Positions 35,867-45,757 are shown, counted from the first letter of the stretch. The stretch is 64,000 bases of DNA from Catellatospora paridis (GCF_009720365.1 NZ_ML769315.1:527621-591620), one strand, 5' to 3'. Numbers and translations: made by a program. Notes: generated by a model from the sequence alone, not told the origin.

Positions 35867-35995
35867 CCCACGGCCGCCCCGCTCTGCACTGACCTTGCGC
35901 GGGTGTCCCCCATGACACGTCCGAATCGGGCGGCCGGGGGTCACCCGCGCAGGTTCGTCGCCGCGACGGGGCGGCTGCGTGTGGGCCGGGTCCCG

Positions 35996-36001
35996 TAGGG
36001 T
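35996..36001 (+). promoter_or_regulatory. -10 element of the 36009 gene (leaderless type)
   Basis: TAGGGT ends 7 nt before the ATG at 36009. Confidence 0.5.
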
Positions 36002-36008
36002 CCTCGGG

Positions 36009-36479
36009 ATGTCGTCAGTGCAGCCCGAAGAGTCCATGCCCGCGGCCGGGGAGTCAGTGCCCGAGGAGGTCGTGCCCGCGGCCGGGGAGTTGGCGCCCGA
36101 GGAGGGCACGGGGATGGCCCGTGGCGGTCGGCCGAGCAGGGGGTCGGTCGTCGCACGGGGGTTCGGGATCATCGCCGCGGCGGCGGCGCTGCTGGCGTGT
36201 GGGGTCCTGGCGTGGATCACGACGCTGCCGGGCACCAAGACCGACGGCTCGTGTGACGGCATCGGTTTCGGGTGTACGCCGAACCAGCGCGACGGCATGG
36301 CGATCCTGGCCATGATCATGGGCCTGCCCGCGCTGGCCGTCCTCGTCGCCGTGCAGCTGGTCGTGCTGACCGTGCTGGCGTTCGCCGGGGCGAGGTCGGG
36401 CGTGCGCGCGGGCATCGCCGCCGTGCTGACCGGATGGATCCTGCTCGCCGCGGTGCTCGCGGCCATGGCGACGCGCTGA
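36009..36479 (+). CDS. Hypothetical membrane protein, 156 residues
   Basis: I do not recognise a family. The N-terminal 45 residues are acidic and contain an imperfect duplication (PAAGESVPEEVVPAAGE then LAPEE). Three hydrophobic segments follow, the first at about 52-72. Between the first two is a short loop with two Cys (DGSCDGIGFGC) that could form a disulphide outside the membrane. It has its own TAGGGT -10 and is convergent with the DUF2752 gene. Confidence 0.6.
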   Translation: MSSVQPEESMPAAGESVPEEVVPAAGELAPEEGTGMARGGRPSRGSVVARGFGIIAAAAALLACGVLAWITTLPGTKTDGSCDGIGFGCTPNQRDGMAILAMIMGLPALAVLVAVQLVVLTVLAFAGARSGVRAGIAAVLTGWILLAAVLAAMATR

Positions 36480-36506
36480 CCGGCCGCCGCGACGGCCGGG
36501 GAGCGG

Positions 36507-37025
36507 TCAGACGAAGAAGTACGTGAACGGGGCCCAGGGCAGGTTGCGCAGCACCATGAACACGCCCCACGCGCCCAGGAAGAACGCGATGTGCTTGGGA
36601 CCGATCTTCAGCTGGGGCAGCTTCCATTTGAAGGTGGTGTTGCCCGCCCAGGCCACGTACATGTAGATCAGGAACGGCACCGCGAAGACGAACATCAGGT
36701 GGTGGCGTGCCGCGGCCGGCAGGTCGCCCTGCATCAGGTACCACGCGGCGCGGGTGCCGCCGCAGCCCGGGCAGTCGAACCCGGTGAGCATCTTGACCAG
36801 GCAGGTGGGCGTGGCGTCTGCGCCGACGTTGGCCGGGTCGGCCAGCTGGGTGTAGGTCAGCGCGCCGCCGATGCAGGCCAGCGCCGCCAGCGGCCCCGCC
36901 CAGACCGGCGTGTGCGCGCGCAGCCAGTCGGTGAACCGGGTGATCCGATCGGCCGGCGGGGGCGTGAAGGGGTCGCCCGCGAACTGCGGGCCGTGCGGGG
37001 TCACGGTGGCGGAGGCCTCGGTCAC
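36507..37025 (-). CDS. DUF2752 membrane protein
   Basis: A 172-residue protein with three or four membrane segments. The signature CLVKMLTGFDCPGCGGTRA matches DUF2752 with its CPGCGGTRA core, followed by AWYLMQGDLPAAARHH. The family is of unknown function; the paired Cys could bind metal or form a redox pair. It starts with GTG at 37025, overlapping the stop of the upstream gene (GTGA), and also has its own TAAGTT 7 nt upstream. Confidence 0.82.
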   Translation of the reverse strand: MTEASATVTPHGPQFAGDPFTPPPADRITRFTDWLRAHTPVWAGPLAALACIGGALTYTQLADPANVGADATPTCLVKMLTGFDCPGCGGTRAAWYLMQGDLPAAARHHLMFVFAVPFLIYMYVAWAGNTTFKWKLPQLKIGPKHIAFFLGAWGVFMVLRNLPWAPFTYFFV

Positions 37026-38245
37026 AGCTCTGAACTTACACTGCCGCGCATACCCGCGTCGGCGAGCGCGGCAGCGAGATCACCCCGCTCGGGAGCGGCC
37101 ACCTCGCCCAGGCCCAGCCAGGCCGCGAGGCGGCGCAACTCGACCGCCAGGGCCTCGGCCGTGGCGTGCTCGTCCACTCCCGGCTCGGCCCACACGGCGG
37201 GCACCCGCAGCACCCCGGCCCGGCGGTCGGCCTTCAGATCGACGCGGGCCGCGAACCGGTCGCCGTGCAGGAAGGGCAGCACGTAGTAGCCGTGCACCCG
37301 CTGCTCCTGCGGCACGTAGATCTCGATCCGGTAGCGCAGGTCGAACAGCCGCTCGGTGCGCGAGCGCTCCCAGATCAGCGGGTCGAACGGGCTGACCAGC
37401 GTCGACACGGCAACCTTGCGCGGCAGCGCGGCGTCGCGGTGCCGCCAGGTCGGCCGCGTCCAGCCCTTGATCTGTGTGGGGATCAGCACGCCCGCCTCAA
37501 CCAGCTCGGCGACAGCGGTGCGGGCCCCGGCCAGCGGCAACCGGAAGTAGTCCCGCAGCTCCGGCTCGGCGGCCACCCCCAGCGCGCGGGCCGCGATCTC
37601 GACCAGCGCCCGGTACGCCGCCGCGGGCTCCGGGGTCGGCGTGCTCATCACGGCCGCCGGCAGCACCCGCTCGGTGAGGTCGTACAGCCGGGCGAACTGG
37701 CTGGTCCGTCCCGCCGAGGTGATCTCGCCGGAGTAGAAGAGCCACTCCAGGGCCTTCTTCGCGTCCGACCAGTTCCAGCCCCAGTTGTCCTTGGGCTTTG
37801 GCACGTCCTGCTCGATCACGGCGGCGGTCACCGGCCCCCGGTCGCGCACCTCCTGCAGCACCCACGCCACCAGGTCGGGCCGCTGCGCCGCGATGTTGCG
37901 GGGCCCGCCCCACACGCCCTGCGCGGTCGCCATCCGCCACCGCATCAGTGGCTGCAGCTCGACCGGCAGCAGGGACGCCTCGTGCCCCCAGTACTCGAAC
38001 AGCCAGCGCGGCCGCCGCGCGCTCGCCCCGTCCAGCACCGCCGGGTCGTACGCCCCGATCCGGCTGTAAGCAGGCAGGTAATGCGCCCGCTGCAGCACGT
38101 TCACCGAGTCGATCTGCAGCAGCCCCGTGCGCCCGACCACCTTGCGCAGGTGCCGTGCCCCCACCGGCCCCTTCGGCGCCCGATCCGCGAACCCCTGCGC
38201 CGCCAGCGCCATCCTCCGCGCCTGCGCCACCGTCACCGTCTCCAC
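37022..38245 (-). CDS. YcaQ/AlkZ-type DNA glycosylase (crosslink repair)
   Basis: A 407-residue protein of the HTH_42 family. It has tandem winged helices and the catalytic motif Q-hydrophobic-D, seen as LLQIDSVNVLQRAHYLP. E. coli YcaQ, which has this QID form, unhooks interstrand crosslinks; Streptomyces AlkZ, a self-resistance enzyme, has Q-hydrophobic-Q. So this protein groups with the YcaQ-like, broad repair class. A C-terminal beta domain includes VSTLVSPFDPLIWERSRT. The GTG at 38245 lies 8 nt after TAGCGT. Upstream is a family D repeat. Confidence 0.88.
   Translation of the reverse strand: METVTVAQARRMALAAQGFADRAPKGPVGARHLRKVVGRTGLLQIDSVNVLQRAHYLPAYSRIGAYDPAVLDGASARRPRWLFEYWGHEASLLPVELQPLMRWRMATAQGVWGGPRNIAAQRPDLVAWVLQEVRDRGPVTAAVIEQDVPKPKDNWGWNWSDAKKALEWLFYSGEITSAGRTSQFARLYDLTERVLPAAVMSTPTPEPAAAYRALVEIAARALGVAAEPELRDYFRLPLAGARTAVAELVEAGVLIPTQIKGWTRPTWRHRDAALPRKVAVSTLVSPFDPLIWERSRTERLFDLRYRIEIYVPQEQRVHGYYVLPFLHGDRFAARVDLKADRRAGVLRVPAVWAEPGVDEHATAEALAVELRRLAAWLGLGEVAAPERGDLAAALADAGMRGSVSSEL
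37033..37038 (-). promoter_or_regulatory. -10 element of the DUF2752 gene (leaderless type)
   Basis: TAAGTT ends 7 nt before the GTG at 37025, inside the upstream coding region. Confidence 0.4.
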
Positions 38246-38253
38246 GCCGCCCG

Positions 38254-38259
38254 ACGCTA
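38254..38259 (-). promoter_or_regulatory. -10 element of the ycaQ-like gene (leaderless type)
   Basis: TAGCGT ends 8 nt before the GTG at 38245. Confidence 0.5.
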
Positions 38260-38284
38260 CCCCCCACCCCCGACGTCCTGAGGA

Positions 38285-38328
38285 AAGGAAGGGCACCTGC
38301 ACATCGCTTTGGGTGAGGAAGGGCACCT
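38285..38328. repeat. Repeat family D, copy 2 (direct pair in a divergent promoter region)
   Basis: AGGAAGGGCACCT occurs at 38286-38298 and again at 38316-38328, 30 bp apart in the same direction. Each is followed by a CATCGCT- or CATCACT-like sequence. It lies between the divergent ycaQ-like and GNAT genes, as copy 1 does between rimO and the 27785 gene. Confidence 0.75.
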
Positions 38329-38394
38329 TCCCATCACTTCACGCCGTGTGGGCAGGGCGTTCGTAACCTCTTTGCCCGCTTGGGCGAGTCTTCG

Positions 38395-38400
38395 TAGGCT
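38395..38400 (+). promoter_or_regulatory. -10 element of the 38409 GNAT gene (leaderless type)
   Basis: TAGGCT ends 8 nt before the ATG at 38409. Confidence 0.5.
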
Positions 38401-38408
38401 CTGCGGGC

Positions 38409-38939
38409 ATGGGGATCATCGTTCGGGCGGAGACGCCCGCCGACTGTGCGGCCGTCGCCGCGGTACACGTGCGGGCCTGGCAGGTGGCGTACGCCGGAAT
38501 CGTGCCCGACGACGTCCTGGCCGCACTCGACGTCCCTGCCCGAACAGCCTGGCGGCTCGACCGGCTGGCCGACCCGGACAGCCTCTTCCACAACCTCGTC
38601 GCCCTCGACGGCGCCATGGTCAGCGGTTTCGTCTGCCACGGCCCCTATCGCGCCCAGGAGCTGGACGGCGGCCCCCTGCAACCGGAGGTCGGCGAGATCC
38701 TCGCCATCTACGTGCACCCCGACCACTGGGGCACCGGCACGGGCGACGCTCTGCTGCTGGCCGCGCTCGACGCGCTACCGCAGTCTGAGGTGCGCCTCTG
38801 GGCGCTCGCGGACAACCATCGAGCGCTGCGCTTCTACGCCCGGCACGGGCTACACCCGGACGGACTTCGCGCCACGTACCGGCCGCACGGCAGCGACGTC
38901 GACATCCCCGAGCTGCGCTGCACCCTCCGGCGAGGCTGA
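38409..38939 (+). CDS. GNAT-family N-acetyltransferase
   Basis: A 176-residue GNAT protein. It starts MGIIVRAETPADCAAVAAVH, a common opening of small-molecule acetyltransferases. Motif A is LAIYVHPDHWGTGTGDALL with a clear G-x-G, and DNHRALRFYARHGL is the C-terminal motif B. No Shine-Dalgarno is seen; TAGGCT is the -10. Its last 90 bp overlap the 3' end of the convergent GT87-like gene. The substrate is unknown. Confidence 0.87.
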   Translation: MGIIVRAETPADCAAVAAVHVRAWQVAYAGIVPDDVLAALDVPARTAWRLDRLADPDSLFHNLVALDGAMVSGFVCHGPYRAQELDGGPLQPEVGEILAIYVHPDHWGTGTGDALLLAALDALPQSEVRLWALADNHRALRFYARHGLHPDGLRATYRPHGSDVDIPELRCTLRRG

Positions 38940-40091
38940 CCCGGCGGGCCGGGCCGCCAGCGGTGTGCAGCACAGCAGCGCCAGGCACACCCAGACGTAC
39001 AGGTTCGAGCCGAGCAGCGTGCCGACCCCGCCGACCTCGCCTTCCCACAGCCAGACCACGCGGCTGGACAGGATCACGTACGACACCCCGGCCAGGCCCA
39101 GCAGCGCCCAGCGCCGCCTGCTACCCGGAGCGGACTCCAGACCGCGTTCGACCAGCAGCACCAGCGCCGGGATCAGCCACACCAGGTGGTGCACCCAGGT
39201 CACCGGACTGATCAGCACCCCGATGATGCCGGTGAAGGCGAGCCCGGCGACCTCGTCACCGCGCGCCACCGCCGCCCGGGAACGGACGAACCACACCGCC
39301 AGCACGGCCACCACCAGCACCGCCCACAGCGCCTTGCTCGGGTGCCCCGCCGTCAGCCGGGCGACGACGCCCTGCAGGGACTGGTTCGAGATGAACGACA
39401 GCACGCCGACCCGGTCGGTGTCCCACAGCGCGCTGGTCCAGAACTCGCGCGTGGCGTCCGGCGCGACCACGCCCGCGGCCAGCGTCGCCGCCGCGGCCGT
39501 GCCGCTGGCCATCGCCGCCGCCCGCCAGCGCTTGGTGATCAGCAGGTACACGATGAAGATGCCCGGGGTCAGCTTGATCGCCGTGGCCAGGCCGATGCCC
39601 ACCCCGCCCCACTTGCTGCCCTTGCGCGTGAACAGCAGCAGGTCCGCCGCGACCAGCCCGAGCAGCAGCATGTTGACCTGCCCGAACAGGAAGGTCTCGC
39701 GCATCGGCTCGTACACCGCGACCAGGCACAGCGCCACGGCCACCGCGAACCACGGCGTCCAGCGCTGGGCCGCGATCACGGGGCCGAGCAGCAGCCGCAG
39801 CAGCCACCAGGTCACCAGCGCCGTCGCGGCCGAACTCACCACGATCGCCGCGGGCCAGGACAGCACCGCCATCGGCAGCATGGTCAGCGCCGCGAACGGC
39901 GGGTACGTGAAGCCGTACGTGCTGTTCGGCCGGACGAAGTCGTAGATCTCGCCACCATCGGTCCAGAACCGGACGGCGCCGTAGTAGACGTTCAGGTCGA
40001 AGAAACCGTGCCGCTGCGCGAAAAGCGCGACGAATACCAGCGCCGCGACGGCCAGTGCCGACACGGTCGCGATCTGCCGTCCACGGCTCAA
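38850..40091 (-). CDS. GT87-like polyprenol-phosphate-mannose-dependent mannosyltransferase
   Basis: A 413-residue membrane glycosyltransferase with about ten helices. DLNVYYGAVRFW after the first helix holds the catalytic Asp of the GT-C fold, and FTYPPFAALTMLPMAVL matches the GT87/PimE-type signature. The family adds alpha-1,2-mannose to lipid-linked glycans from polyprenyl-phosphomannose. The TTG at 40091 is chosen because AGGAGG lies exactly 6 nt upstream; the frame is open further but without conservation. The 3' end overlaps the GNAT gene by 90 bp, antisense. Confidence 0.85.
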   Translation of the reverse strand: MSRGRQIATVSALAVAALVFVALFAQRHGFFDLNVYYGAVRFWTDGGEIYDFVRPNSTYGFTYPPFAALTMLPMAVLSWPAAIVVSSAATALVTWWLLRLLLGPVIAAQRWTPWFAVAVALCLVAVYEPMRETFLFGQVNMLLLGLVAADLLLFTRKGSKWGGVGIGLATAIKLTPGIFIVYLLITKRWRAAAMASGTAAAATLAAGVVAPDATREFWTSALWDTDRVGVLSFISNQSLQGVVARLTAGHPSKALWAVLVVAVLAVWFVRSRAAVARGDEVAGLAFTGIIGVLISPVTWVHHLVWLIPALVLLVERGLESAPGSRRRWALLGLAGVSYVILSSRVVWLWEGEVGGVGTLLGSNLYVWVCLALLCCTPLAARPAGSASPEGAAQLGDVDVAAVRPVRGAKSVRV

Positions 40092-40126
40092 GCTCGACCT
40101 CCTGATCAGTGCCCGGGCGGGCTCGG

Positions 40127-40132
40127 TACGCT
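40127..40132 (+). promoter_or_regulatory. -10 element of the 40139 GNAT gene (leaderless type)
   Basis: TACGCT ends 6 nt before the GTG at 40139. Confidence 0.55.
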
Positions 40133-40138
40133 TCGGGC

Positions 40139-40711
40139 GTGGCAGTCGGGTTCGTCCGACCGGCGCGTCCCGACGACGCCGGCGAGATCGCACGTATCCA
40201 ATTGGCGACCTGGCGGGTCGCCTATCGCCGGGTGCTGCCCAAACACGTCCTGGACGAGATCGACGAGGCGTTCCTGGCGTTGCGCTGGGCCGACGCGGTA
40301 AACGCGCCCCCCACCGCCCGCCACCGGGTCCTCGTCGCCGTCGAGCAGAACGCGGTCGAGCAGGCCGTCCAAGAATACGTGGTGGGTTTCGCGGCCTCCG
40401 GTCCCTTCGACGACGGGGCGCTGGCCGCCGATGAGGATCACACCCCGGAGCGCGAGAACGTGGCGGCCGTCACGGACATGCTGGTCGAGCCCCGCTGGGG
40501 CCGGCGCGGCCACGGCAGCCGGCTGCTGGCCGCCAGCGTCGACCTGTGGCGCGGCGACGGCTTCGACAGCGCCGTGTGCTGGGCCTTCGACGCCGACGCC
40601 GCGACCCGCAAGTTCCTCACCTCGGCCGGCTGGGCCCCCGACGGCGCCACCCGCGCCCTCGACGTCGACGACCTCCTGGTCCCCCAACTCCGCCTCCACA
40701 CCACCCTCTGA
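40139..40711 (+). CDS. GNAT-family N-acetyltransferase
   Basis: A 190-residue GNAT protein. The opening VGFVRPARPDDAGEIARIQL is followed by WRVAYRRVLP, as in YncA-like acetyltransferases. Motif A is MLVEPRWGRRGHGSRLLAA, and WAFDADAATRKFLTSAGWAP is the C-terminal region. Sequence differs strongly from the neighbour at 38409, so they are not recent duplicates. The GTG at 40139 is 6 nt from TACGCT and divergent from the GT87-like gene 47 bp away. Confidence 0.85.
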   Translation: MAVGFVRPARPDDAGEIARIQLATWRVAYRRVLPKHVLDEIDEAFLALRWADAVNAPPTARHRVLVAVEQNAVEQAVQEYVVGFAASGPFDDGALAADEDHTPERENVAAVTDMLVEPRWGRRGHGSRLLAASVDLWRGDGFDSAVCWAFDADAATRKFLTSAGWAPDGATRALDVDDLLVPQLRLHTTL

Positions 40712-40735
40712 CCGCCACCCGGCGCCACGGCGCCG

Positions 40736-40796
40736 CGTTGATCATGAACTTATGGCACGGCTCGACGGTGTGTCCCAGCCACAACTTCATGATCAC
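40736..40796 (+). repeat. Hairpin repeat family A, copy 4
   Basis: GTTGATCATGAACTTATGG, core CTCGACGGTGTGTC, then CCACAACTTCATGATCA. Forward orientation. It lies 25 bp after the GNAT stop and before the end of dapB. Confidence 0.85.
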
Positions 40797-40822
40797 CACC
40801 CGACCCGACCCGCGCGCATGAT

Positions 40823-40901
40823 CGCGACGATCTTGCGCGAACTGTTGCCGATACGCCCGGATTGAGCGTGTCATACCCACAGTTCAAGCAAGATCGTCGC
40901 G
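40823..40901 (-). terminator. Long hairpin after dapB
   Basis: CGCGACGATCTTGC...GAACTGT (40823-40845) and its near-perfect complement (40879-40901) form a 23-bp stem with two mismatches. It ends 28 bp after the dapB stop. It is unlike families A-D. Confidence 0.7.
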
Positions 40902-40928
40902 GGCGGGCGGGTGGGTGGGTGAGGTGGG

Positions 40929-41696
<768 letters not shown>

Positions 41697-41770
41697 GCCG
41701 ATCAGACCGCCCTCAGCGCGACGACCACGCACTTTTGGGAACACACCGCGCAGCCTGCCCCGACCGCCTA

Positions 41771-41831
41771 AACGATCATGAAGTTGTGGCCACGACACGC
41801 CGTCGAACCGTGCCATAAGTTCATGATCAAC
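41771..41831 (-). repeat. Hairpin repeat family A, copy 5
   Basis: In reverse complement it reads GTTGATCATGAACTTATGG then TTCGACGGCGTGTCG. It is inverted relative to copies 1, 3 and 4, and lies 12 bp after the M16 peptidase stop. Confidence 0.85.
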
Positions 41832-41842
41832 CCACAAAGGGG

Positions 41843-43312
41843 TCAGAGCTGGAAGGCGGAATCGTCGAAGGGGCCTACTACGGCTAGGGACATGGGGGCG
41901 GTGAGGACCTTGGCGGCGATGTGGTTGACCTCGTCGAGGGTGACGGACTCGATGCGGCGGAGGAGTTCGTCGACGGACATGAGGTCGCCGTGCAGGAGTT
42001 CGCCCTTGCCGAGGCGGCTCATCCGGGAGCCGGTGTCCTCCAGGCCGAGCACGAGGGAGCCCTTGAGCATGCCCTTGCCGCGGCGCAGTTCCTCGGCGGT
42101 GATGCCGTGTGCGGCGGTGTCGGACAGCTCCTGGCGGATCAGGGCGAGGACCTCGTCGGCCTTGGCGGGGGCGCAGCCGGCGTACACCGCGAAGCTGCCG
42201 GTCTCGGCGTACTGCGAGGTGTAGGAGTAGACCGAGTACGCCAGCCCGCGCTTCTCGCGGACCTGCTGGAACAGGCGGCTGGACATGCCGCCGCCGAGCA
42301 CGTTGTTGAGCACCCCGAGCGCGAACCGGCGCTCGTCGTGGCGGTGCAGGGCCGGGCCGCCGAGCACCAGGTGGGCCTGCTCGGTGTCGTCGGGGCGCAC
42401 CAGCGTGGCCGGCGGGCGGTGCTTGACCCGCGAGTGCGGCGAGCGGGTGGGCTCGGGCGAGGCAGGCAGGGCGTCACCGAGCGGGGTGCCCGCGAACGCC
42501 TCGCGTACCTGCTTGACCACGGTCGCGTGGTCGAGGTTGCCCGCGGCGGCGATCACGATGACCGGCGGGGTGTACCGCCGCCGGTAGAAGCTGTTGATCT
42601 GCTTGCGGGTCATCGGCGTGATGGTCTCGACGGTGCCCGAGATCAGCCGGCCCAGCGGGTGGTCGCCGTAGAGGACCTCGGCGTGCAGGTCGTGCACCTC
42701 GTCGCCGGGCTCGTCGGCGTGCATGGCGATCTCTTCGAGGATCACCCCGCGCTCGGTCTCGACGTCGGCCTCGGCCAGCACCGAGTCGGCGACCGCGTCG
42801 CACATGACGTCGATGGCCAGCGGCAGGTCCTCGTCGAGCACCCGCGCGTAGTAGCAGGTGTACTCCTTGGCGGTGTACGCGTTGGTCTCCCCGCCGACGG
42901 CCTCGATCTGCGCGGAGATGTCCAGCGCGGACCGCTTGCGGGTGCCCTTGAACAGCAGGTGCTCCAGGAAGTGCGAAGCCCCGCCGAGCTGCGGCGCCTC
43001 GTCGCGCGAGCCCACCCCGACCCAGATGCCGAAGGTCACGCTGCGCATCGCGGGCACAGCCTCGGTCAGGATCCGCATGCCGTTGGGCAGCACGGTACGC
43101 CGCACCGTCCCGCCGAGCGGGTCGCTGTCGAGAACCCGGGTCGTCGCCCGCGCACCGTTCCCGGGACGGACCGCGGGTGCGGCGGAGGCGGCACGCGCTC
43201 GGCTGCTCCCCTGGCCGCTCGTCGGGCCGGAGGCGGCACCGGCCTGCTCGGCGCGGCGGGCTCCGGTGGGCTGCGGCATGGACTCGCCGCCGGTGGTGGA
43301 TGCAGCAGACAT
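41843..43312 (-). CDS. M16-family zinc peptidase (PepR-type)
   Basis: A 489-residue peptidase of the M16/insulinase family. The inverted zinc motif HFLEH is at residues 114-118, within GGASHFLEHLLFKGT, and the downstream Glu sits in the ETERGVILEEIAM region. The first 60 residues are Ala/Ser-rich and of low complexity. The gene lies directly downstream of pnp, as pepR does in mycobacteria and Streptomyces. The ATG at 43312 has GAGGAA about 11 nt upstream; the GTG at 43321 is too close to it. The substrate is unknown. Confidence 0.92.
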   Translation of the reverse strand: MSAASTTGGESMPQPTGARRAEQAGAASGPTSGQGSSRARAASAAPAVRPGNGARATTRVLDSDPLGGTVRRTVLPNGMRILTEAVPAMRSVTFGIWVGVGSRDEAPQLGGASHFLEHLLFKGTRKRSALDISAQIEAVGGETNAYTAKEYTCYYARVLDEDLPLAIDVMCDAVADSVLAEADVETERGVILEEIAMHADEPGDEVHDLHAEVLYGDHPLGRLISGTVETITPMTRKQINSFYRRRYTPPVIVIAAAGNLDHATVVKQVREAFAGTPLGDALPASPEPTRSPHSRVKHRPPATLVRPDDTEQAHLVLGGPALHRHDERRFALGVLNNVLGGGMSSRLFQQVREKRGLAYSVYSYTSQYAETGSFAVYAGCAPAKADEVLALIRQELSDTAAHGITAEELRRGKGMLKGSLVLGLEDTGSRMSRLGKGELLHGDLMSVDELLRRIESVTLDEVNHIAAKVLTAPMSLAVVGPFDDSAFQL

Positions 43313-43354
43313 GGGCGGCACGGTTCCTCAGCGCGGGTAATCGCGGGTAATGGG

Positions 43355-43394
43355 CACAGCCCGCGCGGAAGGAGGTCCTTCCCCGCGGGCTGTG
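43355..43394 (-). terminator. Terminator after pnp
   Basis: CACAGCCCGCG / CGCGGGCTGTG form an 11-bp outer stem with a second inner stem (GGAAGGA / TCCTTCC). It lies 33 bp after the pnp stop and before the M16 gene. Confidence 0.75.
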
Positions 43395-43426
43395 TTCTAG
43401 CTGTTCTGGCTGGTCACCGACGGGTG

Positions 43427-45757
43427 TCAGTCGCGGCGCTGGGTGCGCCGGCGCTCGCCGCCGCCCTCACCGCTGCGGGCCGGCCGGTCGCCGCCCTCGC
43501 GGCGCGGGCCGCGGTCGCCGCCGCGGTCGCCACCCCGGTCACCCTCGCGGGGGGCCGGCTTGTCGCTGACGATCGGGTTGCCGTCGGGGCCGATCTTGTC
43601 CAGGTAGACCTTGCCGCGCGCGTCGATGTCGGCGATGACGACCTCGACCTTGTCGCCGACGTTGAGGAAGTCCTCGACGCGGTCGACCCGCTTGCCGTCG
43701 CCCACCTTGGAGATGTGCAGCAGGCCGTCGCGGCCCGGGGTCAGCGAGACGAAGGCGCCGAACGCCGCCGTCTTCACCACGGTGCCCAGGAAGCGGTCGC
43801 CCACCTTCGGCATGGTCGGGTTCGCGATGGCGTTGATCCGGTCCACGGCGGCCTGCGCCGACGGGCCGTTGGTCGCGCCGACGTAGATCGTGCCGTCGTC
43901 CTCGATGGAGATCTCGGCGCCGGTCTCGTCCTGGATCGCGTTGATGGTCTGGCCCTTGGGCCCGATCACCATGCCGATCTTGTCGACGGGGATCTTGACC
44001 GAGGTCACCCGCGGGGCGTACTCGCTCATCTCACCCGGGGCGGCGATGGCCGCGGCCATCACACCCAGGATGGTCTGGCGCGCCTCGTGGGCCTGCTGCA
44101 GCGCGGCGGCCAGCACGTCCGACGGGATGCCGTCGAGCTTGGTGTCCAGCTGCAGGGCGGTCACGAAGTCCGGCGTGCCGGCGACCTTGAAGTCCATGTC
44201 GCCGAACGCGTCCTCGGCACCGAGGATGTCGGTCAGCGTCACGTACTGGGTCTTGCCGTCCACCTCGTCGGAGATGAGGCCCATGGCGATACCGGCGACG
44301 GGGGCCTTCAGCGGCACACCGGCGCTCAGCAGCGACATGGTCGACGCGCAGACCGAACCCATCGAGGTCGAGCCGTTGGAGCTCAGCGCCTCCGACACCT
44401 GCCGGATGGCGTACGGGAACTCCTCGCGCGCCGGCAGCACCGGGATGAGGGCCCGCTCCGCCAGCGCGCCGTGGCCGATCTCGCGGCGCTTCGGCGAGCC
44501 GACCCGGCCGGTCTCACCGGTCGAGTACGGCGGGAAGTTGTAGTTGTGCATGTAGCGCTTGGTCTTCTCCGGCGAGAGAGTGTCCAGCGCCTGCTCCATG
44601 CGCAGCATGTTCAGCGTGGTGACGCCGAGGATCTGGGTCTCGCCCCGCTCGAACAGCGCCGAGCCGTGCACCCGCGGCAGCACCTGCACCTCGGCGGTGA
44701 GCTGGCGGATGTCCCGCAGCCCACGGCCGTCCATGCGGACGCCGTCACGCAGCACGCGGTTGCGCACCTCGGACTTGGTCACCGACCGGAAAGCGGCCGA
44801 GACCTCCTTCTCGCGCCCCTCGAACTGCGGCGCGACCTGGCCGACGACCTTCTCCTTGACCAGGTCGAGGGCCTCTTCGCGATCGGCCTTACCGGCGATC
44901 TTGAGAGCCTCGCTGAGCTCGGTGCCCGCCGCCGCCTTCACGGCCGCGTACACGTCGTCCTGGTAGTCCAGGAACACCGGGAACTCGGTCACCGGCTTCG
45001 CGGCGACCGCGGCCAGCTCGCTCTGCGCGCGGCACAGCTCGCGGATGGCGACCTTGGCGGCCTCCAGGCCACCGGCCACGATCTCCTCGGTCGGCGCCTG
45101 CGCGCCGTCCGCGACCAGCTTGAGGGTGTTCGCGGTGGCCTCGGCCTCGACCATCATGACGGCGACGTCGCCGTCCTCCAGAGCACGACCGGCCACCACC
45201 ATGTCGAAGGTGGCTCGCGCGAGCTCGGAGTGGGTCGGGAACGCCACCCACTGGCCGTCGATGTGCGCCACGCGGGTGGCGCCGATCGGGCCGCTGAACG
45301 GCAGGCCGGACAGCTTGGTCGACATGCTGGCCGCGTTGATCGCGACCACGTCGTACGGGTGCTCCGGGTCGAGCGCGAGGACCGTCTCGACGACCTGGAC
45401 CTCGTTGCGCAGGCCCTTCACGAACGACGGCCGCAGCGGCCGGTCGATGAGACGGCAGGTGAGGATGGCGTCCTCGCTGGGACGTCCCTCACGGCGGAAG
45501 AACGAACCCGGGATGCGGCCGGTGGCGTACATCCGCTCTTCGACGTCCACCGTCAGCGGGAAGAAGTCGAACTGGTCCTTGGGCTGCTTGCCCGCGGTGG
45601 TCGCGGAGAGGACCACCGTGTCGCCCAGCTGGGCAGTGACGGAGCCGGCGGCCTGTCGGGCCAGCCGTCCGGTCGAGAAGACGACCTCACGGGTACCGAA
45701 GGACCCGTTGTCGATCACTGCTTTGCTGGTCTGTTCGCCGAGATTGTGCTCGGTCAT
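43427..45757 (-). CDS. pnp: Polyribonucleotide nucleotidyltransferase (PNPase)
   Basis: A 776-residue 3'-5' phosphorolytic exonuclease. Two RNase-PH folds are joined by an all-helical domain, then the KH domain ([18 protein letters not shown]) and the S1 domain ([20 protein letters not shown]). The C-terminal tail after the S1 domain is unusually basic and repetitive ([19 protein letters not shown]). AAGGAG lies about 11 nt before the ATG. It follows rpsO, the classic rpsO-pnp pair. Confidence 0.96.
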   Translation of the reverse strand: MTEHNLGEQTSKAVIDNGSFGTREVVFSTGRLARQAAGSVTAQLGDTVVLSATTAGKQPKDQFDFFPLTVDVEERMYATGRIPGSFFRREGRPSEDAILTCRLIDRPLRPSFVKGLRNEVQVVETVLALDPEHPYDVVAINAASMSTKLSGLPFSGPIGATRVAHIDGQWVAFPTHSELARATFDMVVAGRALEDGDVAVMMVEAEATANTLKLVADGAQAPTEEIVAGGLEAAKVAIRELCRAQSELAAVAAKPVTEFPVFLDYQDDVYAAVKAAAGTELSEALKIAGKADREEALDLVKEKVVGQVAPQFEGREKEVSAAFRSVTKSEVRNRVLRDGVRMDGRGLRDIRQLTAEVQVLPRVHGSALFERGETQILGVTTLNMLRMEQALDTLSPEKTKRYMHNYNFPPYSTGETGRVGSPKRREIGHGALAERALIPVLPAREEFPYAIRQVSEALSSNGSTSMGSVCASTMSLLSAGVPLKAPVAGIAMGLISDEVDGKTQYVTLTDILGAEDAFGDMDFKVAGTPDFVTALQLDTKLDGIPSDVLAAALQQAHEARQTILGVMAAAIAAPGEMSEYAPRVTSVKIPVDKIGMVIGPKGQTINAIQDETGAEISIEDDGTIYVGATNGPSAQAAVDRINAIANPTMPKVGDRFLGTVVKTAAFGAFVSLTPGRDGLLHISKVGDGKRVDRVEDFLNVGDKVEVVIADIDARGKVYLDKIGPDGNPIVSDKPAPREGDRGGDRGGDRGPRREGGDRPARSGEGGGERRRTQRRD

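Noticed and set aside
38246-38276. Possible RecA-NDp-type damage promoter before the ycaQ-like gene
   Set aside because: TAGCGT has the right form and spacing, but the upstream block ACGTCGGGG matches only 6 of 9 positions and lies in a G-run, so chance is likely.
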